From NCBI GenBank assembly GCA_041905405.1, contig JAYRLC010000014.1:15954-79953 (forward strand): a DNA stretch of 64,000 nucleotides, given 5' to 3'. Position 1 is the first letter of the stretch; each line of letters begins with the position of its first letter. Positions 15,314 to 23,794 of the stretch are shown here, piece by piece. The notes beneath the pieces were generated by a model that was given only the letters and a program-made list of their open reading frames with translations, made no database searches and had not been told where the DNA came from. This DNA is from RAM1 sp041905405 (GTDB lineage Bacteria; Pseudomonadota; Gammaproteobacteria; Burkholderiales; Burkholderiaceae_C). A program made the position numbers and the translations under genes.

Positions 15314-16551
15314 GAAGCGTCCCTTGCCAGGCGCAGGCCTGAAAACTGCCAGCGTGCAGCCGGCGGAAAGAAGTTGCGGTAGGTGGGCCGCTCGTGGCCC
15401 GGCGGTGTGGCGCGGCTTGCACCGCGCAGCACGATCTGCCCGACCATGAACTTGCCGTTGTATTCAGCCACCGCCCCGCTCATCGGTCGGAAGCCCGGGT
15501 ACGGGTCGTAGGCCGAACGCGTCCACTGCCACGCATGGCCGGTGAGCTGCGTCATGCCGGCCAGCCCGCTGGCGCATTCCCATTCGAATTCGGTCGGCAG
15601 CCGCGCGCCGGCCCATTCCGCATAGGCGGCGGCTTCGTAGAAGCTCAGCTGGCTCACGGGCTCGTCGTCCACCAGCGGGCGCACGCCGTTCAGGCCGAAC
15701 ACCTGCCAGTGCGCCGCCGGCGCACGCCGGTCGCCCGGCGCGATCCAGTAGGCCGGTGCCGCCCAGCCCTGGGCCTGGACGGCGGCCCAGCCGTCGGACA
15801 GCCACAACGCGGGCCGCGTATACCCCCCATCGGCCACGAACTGGGCGTATTCACCACAGGTCACAAGCCGGTCGGCGATCTGAAAGGGCCGCAGCAACAC
15901 GTCGTGGCGCGGCGTTTCGTTGTCGAACGCAAAGCCGTCCCCCCCATGGCCCACCGTCACCATGCCGCCGGGCACCGGCACCCAGTCCGCCGGACGCGAG
16001 GCTTCGGCCAGCCGCAGCGGCGGCGCCCCCGCCGGCTCATAGGCCGGCAACAGCGGGTTGCACCAGAAGGCATGCAGCACGTCGGTCAGGATCAGTTCCT
16101 GGTGCTGCTGCTCATGGTGCAACCCAAGTTCCACCAGCGGCCCCGCGGCCACCCAGGCGCTGCCAGCGGCGCAGTCCATGAAGCGGCGCATGGCGTCGTC
16201 CACATGGGCGCGGTAGGCATGCACCTCGTCCAGCGACGGCCGGGTGAGCAGGCCCCGCTGGGGCCGCGCGTGGCGTGGCCCCAGCACCTCGTAGTAGGAG
16301 TTGAACAGGTAGAAATAGCGGTCGTTGAAAGGCCGGTAGCCCGCCATATGGGGCACCAGCACGACGGCTTCGAAAAACCAGGTGGTGTGAGCCAGATGCC
16401 ATTTGACGGGGCTGGCGTCGGGCATCGACTGCACGCACTGGTCTTCGGCGGACAGCGGCGCCGCCAGCGCCAGGGTGCGCGCGCGAACGGCGTCAAACCG
16501 GGCGGCAAGCGCCGTGCGGCCGGCGGCGGCCGGCAGGGTGGTGACAGACAT
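15310..16551 (-). CDS. egtB: Ergothioneine biosynthesis protein EgtB (hercynine sulfoxide synthase)
   Basis: Non-heme iron oxygenase of 413 aa that joins hercynine to a thiol donor with O2. The N-terminal DinB-like half holds WHLAHTTWF (residues 51-59) and the H-x3-H-x-E cluster HHEQQHQE; the C-terminal half is a formylglycine-generating-enzyme-like domain with RLPTEFEWE and the closing YRNFFPPAARWQFSGLRLA. No egtA, egtC or egtE is in the window, so it cannot be decided whether this EgtB uses gamma-glutamylcysteine or free cysteine. A GGAGGAG ribosome site precedes the ATG. Confidence 0.94.
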   Translation of the reverse strand: MSVTTLPAAAGRTALAARFDAVRARTLALAAPLSAEDQCVQSMPDASPVKWHLAHTTWFFEAVVLVPHMAGYRPFNDRYFYLFNSYYEVLGPRHARPQRGLLTRPSLDEVHAYRAHVDDAMRRFMDCAAGSAWVAAGPLVELGLHHEQQHQELILTDVLHAFWCNPLLPAYEPAGAPPLRLAEASRPADWVPVPGGMVTVGHGGDGFAFDNETPRHDVLLRPFQIADRLVTCGEYAQFVADGGYTRPALWLSDGWAAVQAQGWAAPAYWIAPGDRRAPAAHWQVFGLNGVRPLVDDEPVSQLSFYEAAAYAEWAGARLPTEFEWECASGLAGMTQLTGHAWQWTRSAYDPYPGFRPMSGAVAEYNGKFMVGQIVLRGASRATPPGHERPTYRNFFPPAARWQFSGLRLARDAS

Positions 16552-16752
16552 GAGTGCTCCTCCTTGGGGTCCGTACCTGTTGTCGTTCGGACCGTGAAAA
16601 TCATTACAGCACGCAGGTTTGCCGCGCGCATGTCAGACAGCGCCCCTACTGACAGCTTCGCGCGCCACCCTCCTGCCACTTTTGTCTGTCACTTTGGCTA
16701 CGCAACGCGCCCGCGGCGCTGGCTACCATCGCAAACCCCCAGGAGACAGCCC
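16552..16752. other. Divergent intergenic region egtB / NADP-oxidoreductase
   Basis: This 201-bp gap holds the ribosome binding sites of both genes (GGAGGAG for egtB, AGGAG for the oxidoreductase). A 6-bp inverted repeat GGTCCG/CGGACC at 16568-16593 lies in the egtB leader. No clear promoter pair or ORF was found. Confidence 0.4.
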
Positions 16753-17790
16753 ATGACGACGACCGCCAGCCTCATCAACCACCAGGTCCGCCTGGCCCAG
16801 CGCCCCGTGGGCACGCCGGGCCGCGAATGCTGGAGCTTTACCGAAGAACCCGTGGCCGAACCGGGCGAAGGCGGGGTGCTGGTCAAAACGCTGGCGCTGT
16901 CGCTGGACCCGGCCATGCGCGGCTGGATGAACGAAGGCAAGAGCTACATCGCCCCCGTGGGCATCGGCGAGGTGATGCGCGCAGGCGGCATTGGCCAGGT
17001 CGTGGCCTCCAGGAATGCGAAATACGCGGTGGGCGACATGGTGTCGGCCACGCTGGGTGTGCAGGCGTACTGCCTGATCCCCGAGGACCAGATGCGCCGC
17101 AACGGCCTGTTCAAGGTGGACCTGCGCGCGGGCAGCATGACGCAGTGGCTCAACGTGCTGGGCATGCCCGGCATGACAGGCTATTTCGGTCTGATGGACG
17201 TGGGCAGCCCCAAGCCCGGCGAGACCGTCGTGGTGTCCGGCGCCGCCGGAGCCGTGGGGCAGACCGTGGGGCAGCTGGCACGCATCAAGGGCTGCCGCGT
17301 GGTGGGCATCGCAGGCGGGCGCGCCAAGTGCGACTGGGTGGTGAACGAGCTGGGCTTTGACGCCTGCATCGACTACAAGGCGGGCAACGTCAAAGCCGGG
17401 CTGAAGGAACACTGCCCCAAGGGCGTGGACATCTACTTCGACAACGTGGGCGGCGAGATCCTGGACGACGTGCTGGCCCGCATCGGCCGCGGCGCGCGCA
17501 TCATCATCTGCGGCGCGATCAGCCAGTACAACAACACCACGCCCGTGCAGGGCCCCAAGAACTACCTGAGCCTGCTGGTCAACCGCGCCCGCATGGAAGG
17601 CATGGTGGTATTCGACTACGCCGACCGCTACCCGCAGGCCGTGGCCGAGCTGGCCGGCTACCTGAAGGACGGCCGCATGAAGAGCAAGGAAGACATCGTG
17701 GAAGGCCTGGCCAATTTCCCCGAGGCGCTGCTCAAGCTCTTTTCGGGCGCGAATTTCGGCAAGCTGGTGCTCCAGGTCGCGAGCGCCTGA
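16753..17790 (+). CDS. NADP-dependent medium-chain oxidoreductase (CurA/prostaglandin reductase type)
   Basis: Zinc-independent MDR enzyme of 345 aa that reduces alpha,beta-unsaturated carbonyl compounds with NADPH. The sequence shows LSLDPAMRGWM near residue 50, the NADP motif VSGAAGAVGQTVGQLAR (residues about 159-175), DVYFDNVGG-like DIYFDNVGGEILD, and the C-terminal NFGKLVLQV. Length equals that of E. coli CurA. The start has an AGGAG site at good spacing. The physiological substrate is not predictable. Confidence 0.9.
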   Translation: MTTTASLINHQVRLAQRPVGTPGRECWSFTEEPVAEPGEGGVLVKTLALSLDPAMRGWMNEGKSYIAPVGIGEVMRAGGIGQVVASRNAKYAVGDMVSATLGVQAYCLIPEDQMRRNGLFKVDLRAGSMTQWLNVLGMPGMTGYFGLMDVGSPKPGETVVVSGAAGAVGQTVGQLARIKGCRVVGIAGGRAKCDWVVNELGFDACIDYKAGNVKAGLKEHCPKGVDIYFDNVGGEILDDVLARIGRGARIIICGAISQYNNTTPVQGPKNYLSLLVNRARMEGMVVFDYADRYPQAVAELAGYLKDGRMKSKEDIVEGLANFPEALLKLFSGANFGKLVLQVASA

Positions 17791-17853
17791 ACGGGGCGGG
17801 CGCGGCCCCGCGATGCGCCGACGCGTCCATGCACAATGGGCGCCAGCCGCCCC

Positions 17854-19317
17854 ATGACTCCCGACGCCATCGACCGCATCACCGCGCAGGACGCGCATGC
17901 CCTGGCCGTGATCGACGGCGGCCGGCACATCAGCCGCGCGCGGCTGCGCCGGGAGCTGGCCTGCATGACCGCCGCGCTGCAGGACCTGGGCGTGTCCGCC
18001 GGAACACGGGTGGCCGTGGCGTGTGAGCATGCCTATGTGCACTGGCTGGTGTTGCTGGCCTGCGAGCGGCTGGGCGCCGTGAGCGATGCAGTGCTGGACC
18101 CGCGCGTTGAGGACTGGACCAGACTGCATGCGCGCGCCGACCTGTTCCTGGCCACGTTCCGTCCCCCGGCCATGCGGTGCCACCACCACCTGATCGACCA
18201 GGCCTGGCTGGACCACCTGTTCAGCCGGCTGGACCTGCCGCGCGTGCCGCCGCTGCCGCATGACCCGGCCCGGCCCGTGCGCGTGGCCCATACGGCGGCC
18301 ATCACCGGCGCGCCGCTGCGGCTGTTGCTCACGCGGTCCGACTTTGCGCACCGAGCGGGCGACTGGGGCCGGCTGCTCAGGCTCGATGCGGGCTCGCGCT
18401 TTCTGCTGACGTTCCAGCCGTCGGCGTCCAGCGCCGGCTGCCAGGCCGCCGCCTGCATGCAGGCAGGCGCCGTGCTGGTGTTCGCGCCCCCCGCGCGGGC
18501 CTGGCAGGCCATCGCCGCGCACGGCGTGACGCACACCGTCGCCCTGCCGGGCATGGTGGGCCAGTGGCTGGCCGAGCTGCCGCCGGGCTTTGCGCGGCCC
18601 GCATCGCTGCGGATGTTGTGCACCGGCGCGCCGGTATCGCCGCCGCTGCGCGCGCTGGCACTGCAGCGGCTGGCAACGTCGCTGCAGGACCTGTACGCCA
18701 GCAACGAGGCCGGCATTCTGGCCACGGGTGAAGCGCTGTACGGCGGCGGGGCCGCCACACTGCTGCCCGGCGTGCGCGCCCAGGTGGTGGACGACACCGA
18801 CCGACCCGTCCCGGCCGCCCAGGCGGGCCGCCTGCGCGTGCACACCGCGTGCATGGCGCACAGCTACCAGGACGCGCCCGCGGCCAGCGCCGCGCACTTT
18901 CGGGACGGCTGGTTTTACCCCGGTGACCGGGCCACGCTGGATGGCGACACGCTTCGCAACATCGGCCGCGAGAGCGAGGTGATGAACCTGGGCGGGCTGA
19001 AGGTGTCGCCCGAATGCTTGGAAGCCCGCCTGTGCGTGCCAGGCATCCCCGCCGATGAGCTGGCGGTGTGCTCGTTACCCGATGCAGCCGGCCACGAAGT
19101 GGTGTGGGTGGCTCTGTGCGCGACCGCGGCAGCGCGGCAGACCCTTGTGATCGAGGCAGTGGTGCAGCTGGCTGGCGACTACCCATGGGTGTCTTTCCAC
19201 GTCATCCGGCTACCGGCCCTGCCGCCGAAAAGCTTGCAGAGCGAGTCACGTCAGGCGCTGCGCGACCTTGTCGCCGCGCAGCGCGACGCGCTTGCGTCAG
19301 GTCCGGCGGCCGATTAG
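17854..19317 (+). CDS. AMP-binding (ANL superfamily) protein with degenerate P-loop
   Basis: About 487 aa with the architecture of an acyl/aryl-CoA ligase, although motif A3, usually T-S-G-T-T-G-x-P-K, reads TAAITGAPL with the key Ser, Gly and Lys lost. Later motifs are better kept: LYASNEAGI (adenine pocket), DGWFYPGDRA (A7), NLGGLKVSPECLE (A8/A9) and a lysine in PPKSLQS (A10). It may still adenylate a substrate poorly, or may be a repurposed homologue. I start at MTPDAI; an ATG 18 nt earlier lies inside a CACAAT -10-like hexamer (17832-17837). The stop overlaps the convergent glycine-zipper gene. Confidence 0.72.
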   Translation: MTPDAIDRITAQDAHALAVIDGGRHISRARLRRELACMTAALQDLGVSAGTRVAVACEHAYVHWLVLLACERLGAVSDAVLDPRVEDWTRLHARADLFLATFRPPAMRCHHHLIDQAWLDHLFSRLDLPRVPPLPHDPARPVRVAHTAAITGAPLRLLLTRSDFAHRAGDWGRLLRLDAGSRFLLTFQPSASSAGCQAAACMQAGAVLVFAPPARAWQAIAAHGVTHTVALPGMVGQWLAELPPGFARPASLRMLCTGAPVSPPLRALALQRLATSLQDLYASNEAGILATGEALYGGGAATLLPGVRAQVVDDTDRPVPAAQAGRLRVHTACMAHSYQDAPAASAAHFRDGWFYPGDRATLDGDTLRNIGRESEVMNLGGLKVSPECLEARLCVPGIPADELAVCSLPDAAGHEVVWVALCATAAARQTLVIEAVVQLAGDYPWVSFHVIRLPALPPKSLQSESRQALRDLVAAQRDALASGPAAD

Positions 19318-19973
19318 GACGCCAGACGGGCGGAGTTGCCGTCCACCACCACACGCGAGCCCGCGGCAATGGCGCTGCCCTGCTCCACCGTGCGGATCGA
19401 GCCGTCATTCATGCGGATGCGCATCTGGTAAACGGTGACCTTCCTGGTGTTCTTTTCGATCGCGTGGCCGGCGTACGCGCCGCCCGCCGCGCCCAGAACG
19501 GTGGCCGCGGTCTTGCCGCTGCCGCCGCCCACCTGGTTGCCCAGCAGGCCGCCCACCACGCCCCCGGCCACGGCGCCCAGGCCGATGCCGGAATTGCCGA
19601 TGCCGTTGACCTGGCCCTGGCGCTGCACGGCCACCGCGGATTCCACGACGCCGCAGTTGTTGCACGTCTGCGCCACGGGGGTACGCGTGACCGGCGTGGG
19701 GTTGTTCTGTGCGACCAGGTTCTGGCGCGGCTGAGTGGTCTTCTGAGTGGTCTTGGCAGGTGTGCTTTGCGTCTGCGACGCCACGAGCGATTCACCGTCC
19801 TGCTTGTCGCCGCGGTTGGCGATCAGTGCCGCTGCGAGCGCCACCGTGGTGACGGCCAGCACGGCGGCCACCGGCAACAGCGCCTTGCTGTTGCGCAGCT
19901 TGTCGCCGGTGCTGGGCTGCATGCCGGGCTGCTGCATGGTGTTGGGATGAATGGCGTTCTGGTTCGTGTCCAT
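19314..19973 (-). CDS. Glycine zipper 2TM domain protein (17-kDa surface antigen-like)
   Basis: Membrane-associated protein of 219 aa. One transmembrane helix lies at about residues 36-54, followed by a Gln/Thr/Pro-rich linker with a CNNC pair. A long glycine zipper runs from about residue 124 to 168 (GIGLGAVAGGVVGGLLGN... pattern), and a small C-terminal beta domain follows. SlyB/YmgG-like glycine zipper proteins sit in the envelope. GGAGA lies 5-9 nt upstream of the chosen ATG, which excludes the longer frame. Function beyond envelope integrity is not predictable. Confidence 0.82.
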   Translation of the reverse strand: MDTNQNAIHPNTMQQPGMQPSTGDKLRNSKALLPVAAVLAVTTVALAAALIANRGDKQDGESLVASQTQSTPAKTTQKTTQPRQNLVAQNNPTPVTRTPVAQTCNNCGVVESAVAVQRQGQVNGIGNSGIGLGAVAGGVVGGLLGNQVGGGSGKTAATVLGAAGGAYAGHAIEKNTRKVTVYQMRIRMNDGSIRTVEQGSAIAAGSRVVVDGNSARLAS

Positions 19974-20119
19974 AAAAGTTCTCCTTTTCAGGTACACGAA
20001 TTGTCTGGACGCAGGCCGGAAACACGTTGTAGGCCGATGTGAGAAGCGTGTGTAGGCGTATCGGCGACCGCCGCCGGTTCGTGACGCAGTTCACGAGGGC
20101 CGGCGGCTTTGCGGCACGT

Positions 20120-20632
20120 TTACATGCCGCCGTGCGGGTGGGTGGGGTCCACCCACAGCACCGTCTGCGGCTTTTCGACCGGCTCGATGTCCAGGTTGAC
20201 GGCCACGGCCTGCCCGTCGCTGCGGCACAGCACGCATTCCAGCACCTCGGTCGGGCTGGCGTTGATTTCCTGGTGCGGCACATAGGGCGGCACGTAGATG
20301 AAATCGCCGGGCCCGGCCTCGGCCGTGAACTGCAACTGTTCACCCCAGCGCATGCGCGCGCGGCCGCGCACGACGTAGATCACGCTTTCGAGGTGGCCGT
20401 GGTGGTGGGCGCCCGTCTTCGCGTCGGGGTGGATGGTGACCGTGCCGGCCCACAGCTTCTGCGCGCCAACCCGCGCGAAATTGATCGCCGCCTTGCGGTC
20501 CATGCCGGGCGTGGACGGCACGTTGCCGTCCAGCTGGTTGCCGGGCACCACGCGCACGCCGTCGTGCCTCCAGCGGTCGTGATCATGCTCGTGGTCATGG
20601 TCGTGGTCGTGGAGATGATCGGGATCGCTCAT
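20120..20632 (-). CDS. Cupin domain protein with His/Asp-rich N-terminus
   Basis: Single cupin of 170 aa. Residues 6-24 are an almost pure His-Asp-Glu repeat, a likely metal buffer. The cupin motif 1 appears as TGAHHHGHLESVIYVVRGRARMRWGE and motif 2 as GPGDFIYVPPYVPHQEIN. Small cupins of this kind may be mannose isomerase-like or dioxygenase-like; activity is unknown. The ATG has no ribosome binding site, but a TAGTGT hexamer lies 7 nt upstream. It is divergent from the deaminase gene. Confidence 0.8.
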   Translation of the reverse strand: MSDPDHLHDHDHDHEHDHDRWRHDGVRVVPGNQLDGNVPSTPGMDRKAAINFARVGAQKLWAGTVTIHPDAKTGAHHHGHLESVIYVVRGRARMRWGEQLQFTAEAGPGDFIYVPPYVPHQEINASPTEVLECVLCRSDGQAVAVNLDIEPVEKPQTVLWVDPTHPHGGM

Positions 20633-20645
20633 GGGTCTCACACTA
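20633..20645 (-). promoter_or_regulatory. Putative -10 for leaderless transcription of the cupin gene
   Basis: TAGTGT on the minus strand, 7 nt from the ATG at 20632. Confidence 0.35.
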
Positions 20646-20725
20646 CACAGTACGTGAGGCGTGCGTCAAGCGTCATGGAAGCAGTACACTGCGCGCCATC
20701 CTGAAAGGACAGGGGAGGACAGGTC

Positions 20726-21934
20726 ATGGCAACTTTCGTGCAGGTCGCCACGCGATGGGCAGCAGAAGAAGCGGTACGGCTGAACAGGCCTGTCGCCATC
20801 CAGTTCAGCGGCAACAAAATCGGTCCATGCGCCGCGGCCAGTGACGCATTGCCGGCAGGCCACGGTTCGGGCACCGCAGCCGTCAACCTGATGCAGGCCC
20901 ACCCCACCCTGAAAGGCTGGCTCGCGCTGAGCTACCCGCCCACGGCAGCCTGCATCGGCATGGCCCTGCTGCTGGGCTACAAGCGCATCGTCTGGCAGCA
21001 ATGGGGCCGCGACCGTTCGGTCGCGCTGGATCGCAACGCCATCAACGATGTCATCGACGGGCCCGCCCGGGTCTTCCAGGCCGACAAGACAAACTACAGC
21101 GACACACACGCCAACGCGGACGGGTTCAACTACGGGGGAATGGCGCCGGCGCCGCTGGCCGCGTTCCGTCCGCCCGCGGGCACGGACGACCTGATCCTGG
21201 ACATTCCAGCGGACGAGCAAGTGCTGGACGCCATCGCCTTGCGGCTGGCGTTCGTCATCGTCGGCATGACGCACGGCGCCAACCAGCACAACACCACGCG
21301 GCATGCAGGTCTGCAGGGGCAGAACATCGCCAGCGTGCTGGTGGACAACACCTACCGCATTCTGGGTTGGGGCCTGAACACCAATACCGCCAATACCACG
21401 CTGCACGGCGAGGTCAACCTCATACGCAGCTACCAGGCCGCCAGCGGCGGCGCGGCATTGCCGGCCGGTGCGCGGCTGTTCACCACGCTTGAGCCCTGCT
21501 CCATGTGCTCGGGCATGATTACACGGACAGCAGGCACCAACCGGGTCACGGTGGTCTCAGGCCAGAAAGACCCCCACCTCGGCTTTACCGCGCTGCGCGC
21601 GTGGTACCCCTTCGACGGCTATACCGAACGCTCGCGTCATGTGTCGCATGAATTCACCAAGGCCGTTTTTCACCCGGCCAAAACCACGTTCCATGACGGA
21701 CCGTCGGTCACGGATACGCGCACTTACCTGGAACAGACACAGATTCAACTGTCCGAACCCGGCAGGCCCATGCAGACCACCCGGTTTCTGGAGAACCACG
21801 CATTCGACGCCATCCTGGACCATGCAAAGATTCTGGGCATGCAAGCGGCGGTCTGGCTCCCGCAGGCACGCCGGGCCACGTGGCGCCGCAAACTCGTCAC
21901 CTTTGCATTGCATGTAGCCCACGCCATCGGCTGA
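20726..21934 (+). CDS. Bd3614-type nucleic acid/nucleotide deaminase
   Basis: Protein of 402 aa with a C-terminal zinc deaminase domain. The zinc site is complete: H227 and the proton shuttle E229 in LHGEVNLI, and C258 and C261 in EPCSMCSGM. The preceding block THGANQHNTTRHAGLQ...DNTYRILGWG fits the Bd3614 deaminase clade described from comparative genomics. The N-terminal 110 residues contain a second, degenerate deaminase-like end (YPPTAACIGMALLLGYKRIV), in which only one of the two cysteines (C76) remains. No toxin delivery or immunity gene is adjacent. A strong GGGGAGG ribosome site precedes the ATG. The substrate is unknown. Confidence 0.75.
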   Translation: MATFVQVATRWAAEEAVRLNRPVAIQFSGNKIGPCAAASDALPAGHGSGTAAVNLMQAHPTLKGWLALSYPPTAACIGMALLLGYKRIVWQQWGRDRSVALDRNAINDVIDGPARVFQADKTNYSDTHANADGFNYGGMAPAPLAAFRPPAGTDDLILDIPADEQVLDAIALRLAFVIVGMTHGANQHNTTRHAGLQGQNIASVLVDNTYRILGWGLNTNTANTTLHGEVNLIRSYQAASGGAALPAGARLFTTLEPCSMCSGMITRTAGTNRVTVVSGQKDPHLGFTALRAWYPFDGYTERSRHVSHEFTKAVFHPAKTTFHDGPSVTDTRTYLEQTQIQLSEPGRPMQTTRFLENHAFDAILDHAKILGMQAAVWLPQARRATWRRKLVTFALHVAHAIG

Positions 21935-21950
21935 AATAAACTGGGCGCCA

Positions 21951-21968
21951 CGCGTCCTGCGAGACGCG
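21951..21968. terminator. GC hairpin between deaminase and cytochrome genes
   Basis: CGCGTC-CTGCGA-GACGCG, a perfect 6-bp stem 16 bp past the deaminase stop and 29 bp before the cytochrome ATG. No T tract follows; it could be a weak terminator or a leader hairpin. Confidence 0.3.
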
Positions 21969-21997
21969 CTCCATAGCTGACACGAGAGGGGCTCCCG

Positions 21998-22900
21998 ATG
22001 AACAAACAACGCAAATGGCTGCGCGTCGCAGCATGGGTACTGGCCGTCCTGGCGGCCCTGGTGGCTGCAGCCATCTTTGTCGGCCTGCAGCTGGGCGACA
22101 GCAAGATGCAACGCCGTGTGGAAGTCTCCGTGCAGCCGGTGCCGCCGCGTACCGACGCGCAGGCGCTGGAACGCGGCCGCTACCTGTACGCGTCGCGCGG
22201 CTGCGTGGACTGCCACGGCGCCAACGGCGCGGGCCGGCTGTTTGTGGACAGCGGCGCGGTGCGCATTGCCGGACCCAACATCACGACCGGGCCTGGCGGG
22301 GTGGTGGCCGGCTACCAGCCGGTGGACTGGGTGCGCGCCATCCGCCATGGCGTCAACCCGCAGGGCCGGGCCCTGATGGTCATGCCCAGCGAGGACTACA
22401 ACCGCTTCACCAACGACGACCTGGCCGCCCTGCTGGCACACGTCCAGTCGTTGCCGCCCGCGCCCGGGCAAGGCGCCATCGTCGAGCTGCCGCTACCGGC
22501 GCGGGTGCTGTACGGCTTTGGCCTGATCAAGGACGCCGCCGCCAAGATCGACCACGCACGGCCGCCGCAACAGCCCGTGGCCGAAGGCGTGACCACGGCA
22601 CACGGCGCCTATGTGGCCAACATGTGCATCGGCTGCCACGGCGCCACGCTGGCGGGCGGCAAGATCCCGGGCGGCCCGCCTGACTGGCCGGCCGCGTCCA
22701 ACCTCACGCCGGGCGAAGGCAGCGTGATGGGCCGCTACCCCGACGCGGAATCCCTGATGCGCATGTTCAGGTCGGGCAAGCGGCCCGACGGCTCCGCGAT
22801 CAAGGTCATGCCGTTTGAATCGCTCAGGGAAATGAACGACACCGACCTGCGCGCGCTGCACCTGTACCTGAAGGGCGTGGCGGCGCAGAAGGCCGGCTGA
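21998..22900 (+). CDS. Membrane-anchored diheme cytochrome c
   Basis: Protein of 300 aa with an N-terminal membrane anchor (residues 9-31) and two class I cytochrome c domains. The heme motifs are CVDCH (residues 69-73) and CIGCH (about 208-212), and candidate axial methionines lie in LMVMPSEDY and IKVMPFES. The pattern resembles the cytochrome subunits of periplasmic alcohol or sugar dehydrogenases, but no such dehydrogenase is adjacent. A GAGAGG site precedes the start. Confidence 0.87.
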   Translation: MNKQRKWLRVAAWVLAVLAALVAAAIFVGLQLGDSKMQRRVEVSVQPVPPRTDAQALERGRYLYASRGCVDCHGANGAGRLFVDSGAVRIAGPNITTGPGGVVAGYQPVDWVRAIRHGVNPQGRALMVMPSEDYNRFTNDDLAALLAHVQSLPPAPGQGAIVELPLPARVLYGFGLIKDAAAKIDHARPPQQPVAEGVTTAHGAYVANMCIGCHGATLAGGKIPGGPPDWPAASNLTPGEGSVMGRYPDAESLMRMFRSGKRPDGSAIKVMPFESLREMNDTDLRALHLYLKGVAAQKAG

Positions 22901-22905
22901 CGGCT

Positions 22906-23790
22906 TCAGCCTTCGCAGGACGCGCCCGCGGCGCGGCGCAGCAAAGCACCCGCCAGCGGCCCGGCGCCGGGCTCGGCCTGCAGCGCATCGCCGGCCGCGC
23001 GCAGCGCCAAGGCGCTACCCGCGCCACCGGCGCCCATCAGGGCGACCGCCGCGCCGTCGATGCGGCCCCGCATGGCGCGCGTGCGCACCACCTCGCCCTC
23101 GCGGCGCGTCAGGGTGCCCTCCACGAGCTGGTGACGTTGCGACAGGCGCAGACTGCTGCCGCGCCAGCCGCCGCTGCCGCACCACAGCCCCTCCACGCGC
23201 GCCGGCACCACCCACAGGTGGATGCGGCTGAGCTTCTCGCGGCCCACGGCCTTGTCCGGCACGGGCACGGTGGTGGTGGCGTCGGGCTGCCAGTCGCCCA
23301 TGTCCCAGTCGTGCGACACCACGCGCGTACCGGGCCGCAGCGCCAGCAGCGACGGGCGCAGCGCCATGTTCACTTCCTGCAGCAGGTACATGGTGATGAC
23401 GCTGGCGCGCGACAGGTCGGTCTTGAACAGGTCCTGCTCGCGGAATTCGGCGCGGTCGGCCACGCCGGCATCGCGCGCGTTGCGGCGGCTGCGCTCCACC
23501 AGCTGCGGGTCGATTTCCACCCCCAGGCCGGTGGCGCCAAAGCGTCTGGCGGCCAGGATCACGATGCGCCCGTCGCCCGAACCCAGGTCGATCACATGGT
23601 CGCCCTGGCGCACGCCGGCGGCGCTGAGCATTTCCAGCGTGACGTTGTCCGGGGAGGTGATGAAAGGCACCTCTTCCAGCGGGGCCGGCAGCGGCGCCTG
23701 GGTCTGGGCGTGGGCCTGCAGGTGCGGGCCGCCGAGCAGCCCGGCCAGTACAACCAATAGGGCCAGGGTGCGGCGCGGGGGCATGGGCAT
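22906..23790 (-). CDS. Exported class I SAM-dependent methyltransferase-like protein
   Basis: About 294 aa. A clear signal peptide (hydrophobic residues about 7-25 ending at AHAQ) precedes a Rossmann methyltransferase domain with motif I VIDLGSGDGRIVILAARRFGATGLGVEID. The FREQDLFKTD and TMYLLQEVN segments resemble methyltransferases annotated in many betaproteobacteria with similar leaders. An exported SAM-dependent enzyme is unexpected, because SAM is cytoplasmic. The C-terminal part (after about residue 200) is poorly conserved. Start choice among three close ATGs is uncertain. It overlaps or nearly touches the metE-like stop. Confidence 0.72.
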   Translation of the reverse strand: MPMPPRRTLALLVVLAGLLGGPHLQAHAQTQAPLPAPLEEVPFITSPDNVTLEMLSAAGVRQGDHVIDLGSGDGRIVILAARRFGATGLGVEIDPQLVERSRRNARDAGVADRAEFREQDLFKTDLSRASVITMYLLQEVNMALRPSLLALRPGTRVVSHDWDMGDWQPDATTTVPVPDKAVGREKLSRIHLWVVPARVEGLWCGSGGWRGSSLRLSQRHQLVEGTLTRREGEVVRTRAMRGRIDGAAVALMGAGGAGSALALRAAGDALQAEPGAGPLAGALLRRAAGASCEG

Positions 23791-23794
23791 CACG

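Noticed and set aside
16620..16710. Pho box from CTGTCAG/CTGTCTG-like words near egtB
   Set aside because: The words are inverted and not at 11-bp spacing.
15394..17790. 798-codon plus-strand frame across egtB
   Set aside because: Its upstream part is antisense to egtB and has random GC-rich composition; only the part from 16753, with a ribosome site and a recognisable family, is real.
20726..22900. Toxin-immunity or defence island around the deaminase
   Set aside because: No secretion tag, immunity-like gene, restriction or other defence gene was seen next to it.
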